Below are positions 8,647-16,396 of a stretch of DNA of 33,814 nucleotides, in pieces. The DNA is taken from positions 1 through 33,814 of the forward strand of contig CABYOM010000011.1 in assembly GCA_902520595.1 (NCBI GenBank). The letters run 5' to 3'. The position numbers were made by a program, and so were the translations under genes. Position 1 is the stretch's first letter, and each line of letters starts with the position of its first letter. Below the pieces are notes generated by a model. The model was not told the DNA's origin and ran no database searches. It was given only the letters and a program-made list of their open reading frames with translations. The stretch comes from an uncultured Candidatus Poseidoniales archaeon (lineage in GTDB: Archaea; Thermoplasmatota; Poseidoniia; Poseidoniales; Poseidoniaceae).

Positions 8647-9921
8647 CTAAAGTGCGCGAAATGCGATGTCGCTTCGGTAATGCGAGCCCTCTAATTCAAT
8701 CGATTCAATAAGTTCGTAGGCCAACTTTACAGACGCCTCAAGCGTTGGTGCTGCCGCACTGCATGAGAGTACTCTTCCACCGGTCGAAATCAAACGGCCC
8801 TGCTCATCATAACTCGTGCCTGCATGGTTGACCCATGCGCCAACTCCGCTGGATTGCAGAACTTTTTGTTCAGTCCCATGAATCAGACGGCCCTTGACCG
8901 GAGATTGTGGATAACCCTCCGCTGCCAGAACAACGGTAGTCGCAAAGAGATTATGAAATTCTACATCCAATTCAGACAAGCGGTCCAAGGCCGCAGCCTC
9001 AAGCACTTCGAAGACATCAGTTTTGACTAAAGGCAGGGTAATTTGACACTCGGGGTCTCCAAAACGAACGTTAAATTCAACAACATTCGGCTCTCCAGAT
9101 TCGGGAATCATCAAGCCCACATACAGAACTCCACGATACGGAGTTTCACCTGACAGTAAATACCGGTGCATCGGTTCAATGATTGTCTCAATGGTTGTTT
9201 GACGGATTGCATCTGTGACCACTGGTGCAGGACAATAAGCACCCATGCCACCGGTGTTCGGACCTTCATCGCCATCATAAGCTCGCTTGTGATCTTGGCT
9301 AGCAGGAAGACAAACATAGCCGGAGCCATCCATAATGACAAGCATACTGGCTTCTTCACCTGGCAAAAAATCTTCAAGTAAAACTTGTCCATCGCTTTCG
9401 ATGGAACTTTGAATAAATTCGAGGGCCTCTTGTCTGTTTTGAGTTACAACAACACCCTTACCCCCAGCCAAAACATCTCGCTTGACCACCCAAGGATTGC
9501 CTGAAAAGTCATCTAATGCAGCATCAATGTCGCTGGAACTTGAAAGAACATGGAATGCTGCAGTCGGAACATTAGCAGCACGCATGACTTGCTTTGCGTG
9601 TAACTTCGAGCCCTCAAGATTTGCAAGTTTTGCCACGGGTCCAAAACATGGAATCCCAACCTGTTCTAATCGGTCTGCAAGTGAGGCGCACAGGGGTGCT
9701 TCAGGACCAGCAACAACCAAATCTGCACCAATACTTTTGGCAAGATTAAGCAGTCCATCAATATCTGTAGCGGAAATGGAATGGTTTGTCGCAAGATGCA
9801 ATGTTCCAGCATTACCCGGAGAACAATGCAATTCTGCAACATGTGGGGAACGGTTTAATTCCATGCAAAGCGCGTGTTCACGCCCTCCTCCGCCCACGAC
9901 GAGTACCACCTTCCCTGCCAT
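8647..9921 (-). CDS. purD: Phosphoribosylamine--glycine ligase (GAR synthetase)
   Basis: Catalyses ATP-dependent joining of glycine to 5-phosphoribosylamine, the second step of IMP synthesis, in the cytoplasm. The protein is 424 residues, the usual length for stand-alone PurD. The N-terminal domain begins VVLVVGGGGREHAL. The ATP-grasp domain is recognisable from WVVKRDVLAGGKGVVV (about residues 143-160), a GEEAS segment, GGMGAYCPAPV, and EFNVRFGDPECQ, which carries metal/ATP ligands. A C-terminal small domain follows. The gene is not fused to purM or purN. It is transcribed divergently from carS across 132 bp. An A/T-rich TTATGTGA lies about 30 bp before the start and could be the TATA element of a nearly leaderless message. 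The STT3 gene follows 178 bp downstream, with two inverted repeats between, so co-transcription is uncertain. Confidence 0.96.
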   Translation of the reverse strand: MAGKVVLVVGGGGREHALCMELNRSPHVAELHCSPGNAGTLHLATNHSISATDIDGLLNLAKSIGADLVVAGPEAPLCASLADRLEQVGIPCFGPVAKLANLEGSKLHAKQVMRAANVPTAAFHVLSSSSDIDAALDDFSGNPWVVKRDVLAGGKGVVVTQNRQEALEFIQSSIESDGQVLLEDFLPGEEASMLVIMDGSGYVCLPASQDHKRAYDGDEGPNTGGMGAYCPAPVVTDAIRQTTIETIIEPMHRYLLSGETPYRGVLYVGLMIPESGEPNVVEFNVRFGDPECQITLPLVKTDVFEVLEAAALDRLSELDVEFHNLFATTVVLAAEGYPQSPVKGRLIHGTEQKVLQSSGVGAWVNHAGTSYDEQGRLISTGGRVLSCSAAAPTLEASVKLAYELIESIELEGSHYRSDIAFRAL

Positions 9922-10035
9922 AGTTTGCTATGGATGACGCCATCACATAATCCCATCGCGTCTGCATTCAGACAGTTTGCACTCTTGCATCGATTCAAAG
10001 GGGATGTTTCAAAGACCGTCCCTCTCGACATTGAG

Positions 10036-10053
10036 TAAAGGTGCTCGCCTTTA
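10036..10053 (+). promoter_or_regulatory. Hairpin enclosing the carS ribosome binding site
   Basis: TAAAGG (10036-10041) and CCTTTA (10048-10053) are perfectly complementary around TGCTCG. The stem contains the GG of the only good Shine-Dalgarno match (GGTG, 10040-10043) and ends on the base before the GTG start at 10054. Folding in the mRNA would hide the ribosome site. Confidence 0.45.
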
Positions 10054-10716
10054 GTGATTGAAATGAATTTTCTTGGACTCTGTTTGCTCACACTTTGGCT
10101 CTACTTACCTGGGTTTCTGGCAAATACATTTGCTATGATGTGGGGTAAGTGGCTACCAAAAACCGGATATGGGCCGTGGCCTATAGATGGCGGTCGTACT
10201 CTCAGCGACGGAAAACGAATTCTTGGTGATGGGAAAACGTGGAATGGACTTATCGGCGGTTCACTCACCTCGGGATTACTTTGTGTGTTGATTGTCGCTT
10301 CCCTTGGAGACATACCCGGTGCGGATGTCGCTGTTGGTGAAAATGGGATTTTTGCTCACCCGTTGCAAGGAGCGGAAGGTGCTTGGTTCTCTGTAGGAGG
10401 TGAAACGCTCACTGCGTTTATCCTTGGAAGTTTCCTTGGATTCTTTTGCCTTGTAGGTGACAGCACGGGCTCTTTTGTTAAGCGTCGGAGAGGTCTTAAG
10501 CGAGAAGGAGATATCTCTTCAAAAGCACCACTACTCGACACTTTGCCTTTCGCCATAATGGTCTTTTTAGCGGGTCAACTTTTCCTCGGAACATCAATTC
10601 TCGCAGATTCAGAATTGAGATTACCTATGCTGGCATTGGTCCTCTTTACACCAGTTTTACACCGCTCATTCAACGTATTTGGTTACAAGATTGGCTGGAA
10701 AGACGTTCCCTACTGA
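10054..10716 (+). CDS. carS: CDP-archaeol synthase
   Basis: Integral membrane enzyme that transfers CMP from CTP to unsaturated archaetidic acid, giving CDP-archaeol, the activated precursor of archaeal ether phospholipids. The 220-residue product has about five hydrophobic helices. Family hallmarks are PIDGGRTLSDGKRILGDGKTW (DGK/GDGKTW motifs near residues 44-66), then GLIGGS, and the conserved late block GDSTGSFVKRRRGLKREGD with its acidic and basic residues, followed by APLLDTLPF. The GTG start at 10054 has GGTG ten bases upstream; ATG 10063 is an in-frame alternative that removes three residues. The message start may be folded in a hairpin. The gene diverges from purD and lies 18 bp before a surface-protein gene that may share its transcript. 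This is one of the clearest archaeal markers in the window. Confidence 0.93.
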   Translation: MIEMNFLGLCLLTLWLYLPGFLANTFAMMWGKWLPKTGYGPWPIDGGRTLSDGKRILGDGKTWNGLIGGSLTSGLLCVLIVASLGDIPGADVAVGENGIFAHPLQGAEGAWFSVGGETLTAFILGSFLGFFCLVGDSTGSFVKRRRGLKREGDISSKAPLLDTLPFAIMVFLAGQLFLGTSILADSELRLPMLALVLFTPVLHRSFNVFGYKIGWKDVPY

Positions 10717-10734
10717 CGGAGAGAAGCCTATAGT

Positions 10735-12405
10735 GTGGGATTAATACGCACACACATGCGAACCGCTGTCTGCTTCACACTTCTCCTCCTTTTCACATCA
10801 TTGAGCGCAATTGCAGGCGTTCATGCTTCACCGCCAACAGAAGGCTCAACTCTTCTTATCAGTGCTGATGATACTTGGAATGGAACACATGCTATGAATG
10901 GAAACATTGTAATTGAAAATGGCGCTGTTTTAACCATTAATGGCGATGTGACAGTTGCTACTGGGAATGCTATTACCGTGCAGGAAAATTCTACTCTCTC
11001 CGTATCGGGATCTCTTATCGGGGAAGAGTTGGATTCAGGAATTGCAATAATGAACAACACTCAACTGCATTTGAACTTTGGTGATTTAGCAGAATCTGGG
11101 CAGCTGAGGGTTGACTTTGACCAAACAATTCCAAACTCTGCCATGTTTAACATGACTGTAGGTGAAGAGACAATCGATGCTGTTGGTAGTGACCACATCT
11201 TCATCGACGTATCTCTTAACGGAACTGATTTGTTAGCAGAATTCTATGTGTATTACGCTTTTGAAATACAGATTGTGTCCATTCAAGCACTGCATTCTGG
11301 GAGTGGCGAATCACCTCTTCTCTTAGCCAATGAAATCAACCAAACCAATGGTAGTCTGAAGTGGAACAGTGCCTCTTTTGAACTCGAAGTGTTCGGAACA
11401 TTGCTCCTTAATGGAGCTACAATTTATGGCGCAGATTTGACCTGTTCGCACATGTGTGAAATTCAATCCAGTTCGATAATTGGTAGTGCCCCTATTCATG
11501 TTAATGACGGTTCGAGTATTACAGTGAATGCAAGTGAGATCCTTGGAAGCCGAACAGATGAGGACATCATTGTTCACGACCTTGCAGAAATCACTTACAC
11601 CGATAATCAAGGTACGGGTGGCTATACCGATGGTTGGATTCGATTACTGTCCCAACGCCAAATCCAAACCAATGCCGCCAACATTACGGTCCACCAAACA
11701 GGAATCGGCTACGGAAGTTCAGTCCGTGACGACATAACCGATGCAAACGGCGTCGTCGACATCGGCGGTAGTGAATGGCAGCGAATCGTTGAATGGGTAG
11801 ACCAAAACGGAGTCTATCACTCAGAAAATGCTGAACTTATACTCACATTGAGTTCAGGCTGGGGAGACTTTACCACCACGGTTCCAGCACCACAAACACC
11901 AACCGCAGAGATCAATGTTCCACTACCTTACATCGAAGTTGTCTCAATAGATGCTGAAGATACTACTGCCGAGGTCAACAAAAGGATTGGTGCAATGGTA
12001 AGCGTTCGTAATACAGGTGATGCTGCTGCAACCGTCAACATTTGGTGCTATGTAGGTGATAATCTCACTGAAACAACTGCACTTACCACCACTTTGGCAC
12101 CCAGTGAAGAAAAGGAATTGCCCGTCTCGTGGTGGGCCAACAGTGATGGCGCTCAAGTCCTCAACTGCCGAACTCTGATTCCGAACATACTGAGTTCAAT
12201 CGCTGGCGACATCACCAATGTTGAAGGTGGAAATTCACAAGAAGTTGGATGGTATATCGGAGAAGAAACCGAAGATCAACCGCTTATCATCTACGGTATT
12301 CTTGTCGTTCTCATTGTGATTGGAACTACACTCTTTGCAAGAAGAGCAGCACAGAAGATAAATCATGGCGATGTCCCAGAAGCCTTTGAAGAAAATGAAG
12401 CATAA
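10735..12405 (+). CDS. Secreted, C-terminally membrane-anchored protein with parallel-beta repeats
   Basis: Function not recognised. The 556-residue product has an N-terminal signal peptide (hydrophobic core about 11-27, likely cleavage after VHA near residue 31), a long extracellular part and one membrane helix near the C-terminus (about 516-535) followed by ARRAAQK and an acidic tail. This predicts an outward-facing type I protein. Residues about 45-100 and 200-290 have short repeating strands (GNIVIENGAVLTINGDVTV is typical) that suggest a right-handed beta-helix. Residues about 391-490 resemble a CARDB-like beta sandwich (VRNTGDAAATVNIWC, with two cysteines). There are many N-x-S/T sequons. 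The GTG at 10735 follows GGAGAG at 10718-10723; ATG 10756 would give a more standard signal peptide. It lies 18 bp after carS and converges with the next gene. Confidence 0.8.
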   Translation: MGLIRTHMRTAVCFTLLLLFTSLSAIAGVHASPPTEGSTLLISADDTWNGTHAMNGNIVIENGAVLTINGDVTVATGNAITVQENSTLSVSGSLIGEELDSGIAIMNNTQLHLNFGDLAESGQLRVDFDQTIPNSAMFNMTVGEETIDAVGSDHIFIDVSLNGTDLLAEFYVYYAFEIQIVSIQALHSGSGESPLLLANEINQTNGSLKWNSASFELEVFGTLLLNGATIYGADLTCSHMCEIQSSSIIGSAPIHVNDGSSITVNASEILGSRTDEDIIVHDLAEITYTDNQGTGGYTDGWIRLLSQRQIQTNAANITVHQTGIGYGSSVRDDITDANGVVDIGGSEWQRIVEWVDQNGVYHSENAELILTLSSGWGDFTTTVPAPQTPTAEINVPLPYIEVVSIDAEDTTAEVNKRIGAMVSVRNTGDAAATVNIWCYVGDNLTETTALTTTLAPSEEKELPVSWWANSDGAQVLNCRTLIPNILSSIAGDITNVEGGNSQEVGWYIGEETEDQPLIIYGILVVLIVIGTTLFARRAAQKINHGDVPEAFEENEA

Positions 12406-12465
12406 GACTTCATTTTCATAGAACGGTTACTCAGTGCACAACACATTGAAACGTCTAATCTTTGC

Positions 12466-13716
12466 CTAACAGACTTCCATTGTCCTTTGGTTGCTATCTG
12501 CATTGAAGTCAAGTTCCCATGAATTACTGCTCACCATTATTCCAGTTGAGGAAGAACCTGAGTCCGTCATACCAGCATAGAAGTCATTAGTAATGACTAT
12601 TTCAAAAGTGTAACATCCTGCACCATCATAAAAGGAGTCTTTCTGTATGTATTCGGTATTTAGAGAGTCTGTGGCAGTACCCGGGAGTCCTAACCAGCCG
12701 TTTGTCTTACCACTCTTTGAACCACTAACTGCACTGGTCCATGTTGCGTCAAGGCCATCAACAGTAATGACTGGGGAACTGTATTCGGTCGACCCACTCT
12801 TCTTGATTCTCAACTGCATTGTGTAATCGGTCGATACTGGAGTGAGACCGAGATTGGTCATTGAATGTTCTCCGTTATCCTGGGGGCCTTCACCAGGCGC
12901 AAACATACCCATTATCGATTCAACGATTAAACCATCAACGGAGGTAGTGGTTGTTGTTCCCGAGGTCTCGGTCTTTAGTACCTCAGAGATTCGAGCACCT
13001 GAATTCAAGATTTCACGATTCATCAACGATGGAGTAATCTCTGATGATGCGGTTTGGTCATCATCGGAGGTGACATCAATGAGATAAGAGTTCATGGATG
13101 CCAAACGATAATCTTGTGAATTACCGTCAAAGAAAGCGCTGAGAGGTGCCTTAAATTTAGCCCTGTCGTTTGAGAGTGTTAAGGTGTCAGACCAAACACT
13201 TTCGCCATCGAGGCTAATAGTTGCCGTAGCAGAATCAAATGAACCACGGACATAGAATGTGATCTCATCTGTATCCTCGTTGAGAGCGATTTCTGTGAGA
13301 GCCATCGATGAATCTGCGGGAACGAGGACCAAGGCTGCATAGGGCCCTGCAGCGACAATGACTGCCACGAAAATTGAGAGGCCGAGCTTGACCACATTCA
13401 TGTCACCCTCAGCAAGCCGCTCTGATTGTACGATGAGTCCGATACCTACAAGCAATACACCCAGCACTACGAGTATACCCATTCCACCGCCTTGCAAAGC
13501 GAGGATTCCTCCAACCACAATTGCAACCCAACCAGCAATGTTGAGTTTCATTGCTAACTCTGGATTTTGTTTTGGTGCTGAAGAACTGGAGGGGGAGGGT
13601 TTTGAACTGGATTTAGCATCCACAGTTGTGGGCTTTGTCTTGACCTTAACAGTCACTTCTACTTCTTCAACAGTCTCTGTTTTGGTCGCGTTGGCCTTGT
13701 CAAGTAATCCACCCAT
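12466..13716 (-). CDS. Three-helix membrane protein with large outer domain, unknown function
   Basis: Not recognised. The 416-residue product starts with a hydrophilic, Ser/Pro/Lys-rich segment (about 1-57) containing a stretch of consecutive valine/glutamate/lysine alternations. Two closely spaced Gly-rich hydrophobic helices follow (about 59-95), then a third (about 110-133). The remaining 280 residues are polar and beta-rich, probably outside the membrane. Two late cysteines, Cys368 (GAGCYTFEI) and Cys416 as the final residue, could form a disulfide. The start at 13716 has AGGGAT just upstream on the minus strand. The 3' end converges with the preceding plus-strand gene across 60 bp. It lies downstream of another exported protein on the same strand, so the two could be co-expressed. 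Topology is inferred from hydrophobicity. Confidence 0.78.
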   Translation of the reverse strand: MGGLLDKANATKTETVEEVEVTVKVKTKPTTVDAKSSSKPSPSSSSAPKQNPELAMKLNIAGWVAIVVGGILALQGGGMGILVVLGVLLVGIGLIVQSERLAEGDMNVVKLGLSIFVAVIVAAGPYAALVLVPADSSMALTEIALNEDTDEITFYVRGSFDSATATISLDGESVWSDTLTLSNDRAKFKAPLSAFFDGNSQDYRLASMNSYLIDVTSDDDQTASSEITPSLMNREILNSGARISEVLKTETSGTTTTTSVDGLIVESIMGMFAPGEGPQDNGEHSMTNLGLTPVSTDYTMQLRIKKSGSTEYSSPVITVDGLDATWTSAVSGSKSGKTNGWLGLPGTATDSLNTEYIQKDSFYDGAGCYTFEIVITNDFYAGMTDSGSSSTGIMVSSNSWELDFNADSNQRTMEVC

Positions 13717-13800
13717 AGTAATCCCTGCTAATACACCGATTAGCGAAGGGGATTATCAAAGCGACCCTTGAATGAGTCAACGAAAGCACTGTTCACGAGG

Positions 13801-13824
13801 GCCGTTACAAGTGCCGTTACAGCC
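13801..13824. repeat. Two-copy 12-bp-period direct repeat at a gene end
   Basis: GCCGTTACA occurs at 13801-13809 and again at 13813-13821. The second copy contains the stop codon of the exported protein on the minus strand. This is probably a local duplication of the gene end. Confidence 0.5.
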
Positions 13825-14755
13825 CGGGAGCTGAATCGTGCCAAACAACATCTTCTTCATCTTCACGATCTTCACGGTCTTCTGAGAATCGACGACCAGC
13901 GGCTGCTGCTGCAAGGGCGATCATAGAGATGGCTGGAACAACTTCGAAGCCGGGCAGGTAAACACCACGGACATAGACAGTAATCATCTGAGATTCACGA
14001 ATACAACCACCGTTGTTACATGCGAATTCTGATTCTGCGAAGAAGTCGAGAACGTGGTAAGCATCGCTCCATCCCTGAGTCTTTGGCGTTCGGGCCATGA
14101 CACGGACTTTGGTTGCGGTTGGGATTGCATCAATCTGAACCTTGACAGCAGGTAGGTTGATGGTGAAACCAGCCTCTTCAAGATTTTCGCGACTGGTTTC
14201 AGTAATGCCTACTTTCATGAAGTCAATCTGATTACCAAGGTTGTAGACTTTGAATTCGAAGTTCTTGTCCTTCTTTGGCATCAATTGAACGAACGGTTCG
14301 ACTGCTTCGACTTGGACCAGTGAATATTGCATGATGTTCACAATCATGTTGTTCTGTGAAGAAGCGGTATTCACCGGAGGAAGCGAATTGATTTCTTGAA
14401 CTGTGGCAGAAACCGAAAGCGTTCGACTTTGCATGACCATGTAAGGCGTTGCTCGAACGGAGATTTGGAAGTCTACTTCTTGATTACCTCCAATATACAT
14501 GTCACCGGGAGCCGCAGTTGCTAATCCATCGCTGGTAACCAAAATGCTGATTTTTTCTTGGTATGCAGTAGGGTTGTTTGCTGTGCAGGTGGTGAAACCG
14601 TTGTATGTCGAACCAGGCTTAACTTCAATGTTAATCGAAATTGGAGCACACGAGAGAGAGATAGCAGCAGTTGGGGCCTGAGCAGATGCAGGAACAGCAA
14701 CCAGCATGACCGAGCAGACGTAAAGAGTAAGTAAGAACAGAGCGCGCTTCATCAT
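13817..14755 (-). CDS. Exported protein with PGF-CTERM-like C-terminal anchor
   Basis: Function not recognised. The 312-residue product begins with a clear signal peptide (MMKRALFLLTLYVCSVMLVA, cleavage likely after ASA). The middle part is beta-rich and resembles repeated NEW3/CARDB-like immunoglobulin-fold modules; VYNLGNQIDFMKVGITETS is a typical stretch. Near the end, residues about 266-289 read LPGFEVVPAIS, a hydrophobic Ala-rich helix and GRR. This has the layout of archaeal PGF-CTERM sorting signals: PGF, membrane helix, basic residues. Unlike standard signals, which end just after the Arg cluster, 23 strongly charged residues follow, including an EDREDREDEED run. It is thus either an archaeosortase substrate with an extended tail or an ordinary tail-anchored protein. 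The start has AGGTGG eight bases upstream. Confidence 0.82.
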   Translation of the reverse strand: MMKRALFLLTLYVCSVMLVAVPASAQAPTAAISLSCAPISINIEVKPGSTYNGFTTCTANNPTAYQEKISILVTSDGLATAAPGDMYIGGNQEVDFQISVRATPYMVMQSRTLSVSATVQEINSLPPVNTASSQNNMIVNIMQYSLVQVEAVEPFVQLMPKKDKNFEFKVYNLGNQIDFMKVGITETSRENLEEAGFTINLPAVKVQIDAIPTATKVRVMARTPKTQGWSDAYHVLDFFAESEFACNNGGCIRESQMITVYVRGVYLPGFEVVPAISMIALAAAAAGRRFSEDREDREDEEDVVWHDSAPGL

Positions 14756-14821
14756 ATAGGTTCCACCTAGTAGTCTACCCCAGTGATGAGACCCTCATAA
14801 CCGTTGCGCACTAGTGGTTCT

Positions 14822-14827
14822 AAAAAA
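14822..14827 (-). terminator. Oligo-T stretch downstream of the CAU tRNA
   Basis: The minus strand carries six consecutive T residues about 27 bp past the tRNA 3' end, preceded by a TTTT run at about 14847-14851. Archaeal RNA polymerase commonly terminates at such T-runs without needing a hairpin. Confidence 0.4.
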
Positions 14828-14853
14828 CGCCTACGTGGACCCCTCGTCAAAAG

Positions 14854-14927
14854 TGGGCCCGAAGGGACTTGAACCCTTGACCCCCCGGTTATGAGCCGGG
14901 TGCTCTAACCAACTAAGCTACGGGCCC
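14854..14927 (-). tRNA. tRNA with CAU anticodon (elongator Met, or Ile2)
   Basis: A complete 74-nt cloverleaf on the minus strand: acceptor GGGCCCG pairs with CGGGCCC and the discriminator is A. The anticodon stem is CCCGG/CCGGG with loop CTCATAA, giving anticodon CAU (plus-strand 14891-14893). The T-arm is AAGGG-TTCAAGT-CCCTT. CCA is not encoded and there is no intron. An automatic caller would name it Met. The G-rich acceptor with A73 also fits tRNA-Ile2, whose CAU is converted to read AUA by TiaS in archaea; sequence alone does not decide. It lies 43 bp past the stop of the HD-domain gene on the same strand. Confidence 0.93.
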
Positions 14928-14970
14928 CTACGCCAAGGGAATAGGCGCAAGACATGAACTTACCCCTGCA

Positions 14971-16278
14971 TCATTCAAACTGTGCAAGCGAGGACTGTGA
15001 TGGTTTAACCCATTCGCGAACACTGGTCTCAAGTTCATCTCGGATTGAATCGGGTACGAATATCAATGCACGTTCATTAGGTTGGGTAAGTGAACGAACA
15101 AGTGGTGAATGGTCTGCTGCGTCTCGGCCATCTTCGATCAAAATCCCCTGCTCATATGGCATGTAACCACGTTTTGAAATCCGAGCTGTGATGATGTCAA
15201 TAGCAGGATTATAACCTGCCTCTTGAACAAGAGGTTCGAGTCTTGGCAATACAACATCAACCATTTCTGTGGTCAAGCCTTCGATTCTCAACGACTTGTG
15301 GAAGTCTCTTCGAGAGAGTAAACGCATTGCATAGTGCGACAAAACAGTGTCTTCATGTTCTGCCCATTCTGGTAAAGCAACTCGTATGTGTGCGTCGTTC
15401 AGTGATGCGTATCCTTTGGGATTAAGAGATGTGTTCAACAACATATTTTGAAGCGGTTGTGAGAGTGTAAGGTTGCCATCTTGTGCGAGGGTTCGGGCAC
15501 GAACTAGCATTCGGACGAGGTAATTTTGAGTCAGCATATTGACCTTATGGAAATAGACTTGATGATACATGTGATACCGAGTAACAAGGTAGGCTTCTAT
15601 TGCGGGCAAGCCCCAGGATTTGACGATGAAGTGACCTGCTTTGTTCACTCGCAAGGCACGGATGACTCGAGCAATATCAAAACCACCAATTTGGGCCCCT
15701 GTATTGGCTTGGTCACGGACCATGTAGTCCATACGGTCTACGTCGAGTTGGCTTGCTACTATCTCTTTCATAAAAGGTGGAATTCTAACGCCACCGTGCT
15801 CTGCTTGACCATCGAGGAGTGCGAACAAACGGTCTCGACGGTTTGAACCGAGAACTTCCAAAAGGGCTTTTCCAACTTCTGTGTCTTCAGATTCCAATAA
15901 CAATCGCCCCCAATGTTCGTGCGAATGGTATGTAGCAAACACTTCTGGAGTTTCAAGCAAGTGTGAGAACGGTGGGTGGCCTACATCATGGAGTAGAGCC
16001 GCCAATTGTATCAATTCGCAATCCTCATCGGAGACAAGGCCGGGTTGAACCTCATTCAGCGAGGAAACCAAAGTGCCCGCCAAATGATAGGCTCCAAGTG
16101 AATGAGAAAAGCGGTTATGATTTGCTGCTGGAAATACGTATTCACAGGTAGAAAGTTGCTGAATTGACCGAAGGCGTTGAAATTCGCGAGTATCGATAAT
16201 CTTAGCATGGTTGGCAGGTACGAAGATATCCTTATGAATCTCATCGCGAATCACACGGTCACGCATGGCCATCCCCAT
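14971..16278 (-). CDS. HD-domain phosphohydrolase (SAMHD1 / dGTPase-like family)
   Basis: Predicted metal-dependent phosphohydrolase, cytoplasmic. Members of this family include dNTP triphosphohydrolases that release deoxynucleosides plus triphosphate. Numbered from ATG 16278 (435 residues), the HD signature is complete: His54 and His59 in HNRFSHSLG, His97-Asp98 in LLHDVGHPPFSH, and Asp179/Asp181 in SQLDVDRMDYMVRD. The opening RVIRDEIHKDIFV is the usual family start, close to the methionines at 16278, 16272 and 16266. A TTG at 16365 in the same frame would add 29 residues that look non-conserved and would leave only 31 bp to the divergent gene. TTTTTAAT sits about 20 bp before ATG 16278 and would suit a leaderless message. 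Family is confident; substrate (dNTP, ppGpp-like or other) is not shown. Confidence 0.88.
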   Translation of the reverse strand: MGMAMRDRVIRDEIHKDIFVPANHAKIIDTREFQRLRSIQQLSTCEYVFPAANHNRFSHSLGAYHLAGTLVSSLNEVQPGLVSDEDCELIQLAALLHDVGHPPFSHLLETPEVFATYHSHEHWGRLLLESEDTEVGKALLEVLGSNRRDRLFALLDGQAEHGGVRIPPFMKEIVASQLDVDRMDYMVRDQANTGAQIGGFDIARVIRALRVNKAGHFIVKSWGLPAIEAYLVTRYHMYHQVYFHKVNMLTQNYLVRMLVRARTLAQDGNLTLSQPLQNMLLNTSLNPKGYASLNDAHIRVALPEWAEHEDTVLSHYAMRLLSRRDFHKSLRIEGLTTEMVDVVLPRLEPLVQEAGYNPAIDIITARISKRGYMPYEQGILIEDGRDAADHSPLVRSLTQPNERALIFVPDSIRDELETSVREWVKPSQSSLAQFE

Positions 16279-16296
16279 CGAGCGGTCTACTTTTCC

Positions 16297-16304
16297 ATTA
16301 AAAA
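16297..16304 (-). promoter_or_regulatory. Candidate TATA element of the HD-domain gene
   Basis: The minus strand reads TTTTTAAT, ending 18 bp before ATG 16278. This spacing fits an archaeal promoter giving a leaderless or very short-leader message and supports the internal start over the upstream TTG. Confidence 0.35.
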
Positions 16305-16396
16305 GGCCCCGCACGCCTAGAATCTCTAGAAATCTCAATCTCAACGACGGAATGATGGATGGCAATGCCTAAGCATGGGGGTTAAGTGAAGCAACT

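Noticed and set aside
9482-9937. Open frame of 151 codons on the plus strand
   Set aside because: It is antisense to the conserved N-terminal half of purD and low in recognisable protein features.
16279-16365. TTG-initiated 29-residue extension of the HD-domain protein
   Set aside because: The extension precedes the family's usual start, looks non-conserved, and would leave only 31 bp for two divergent promoters. A TATA-like element lies inside it.
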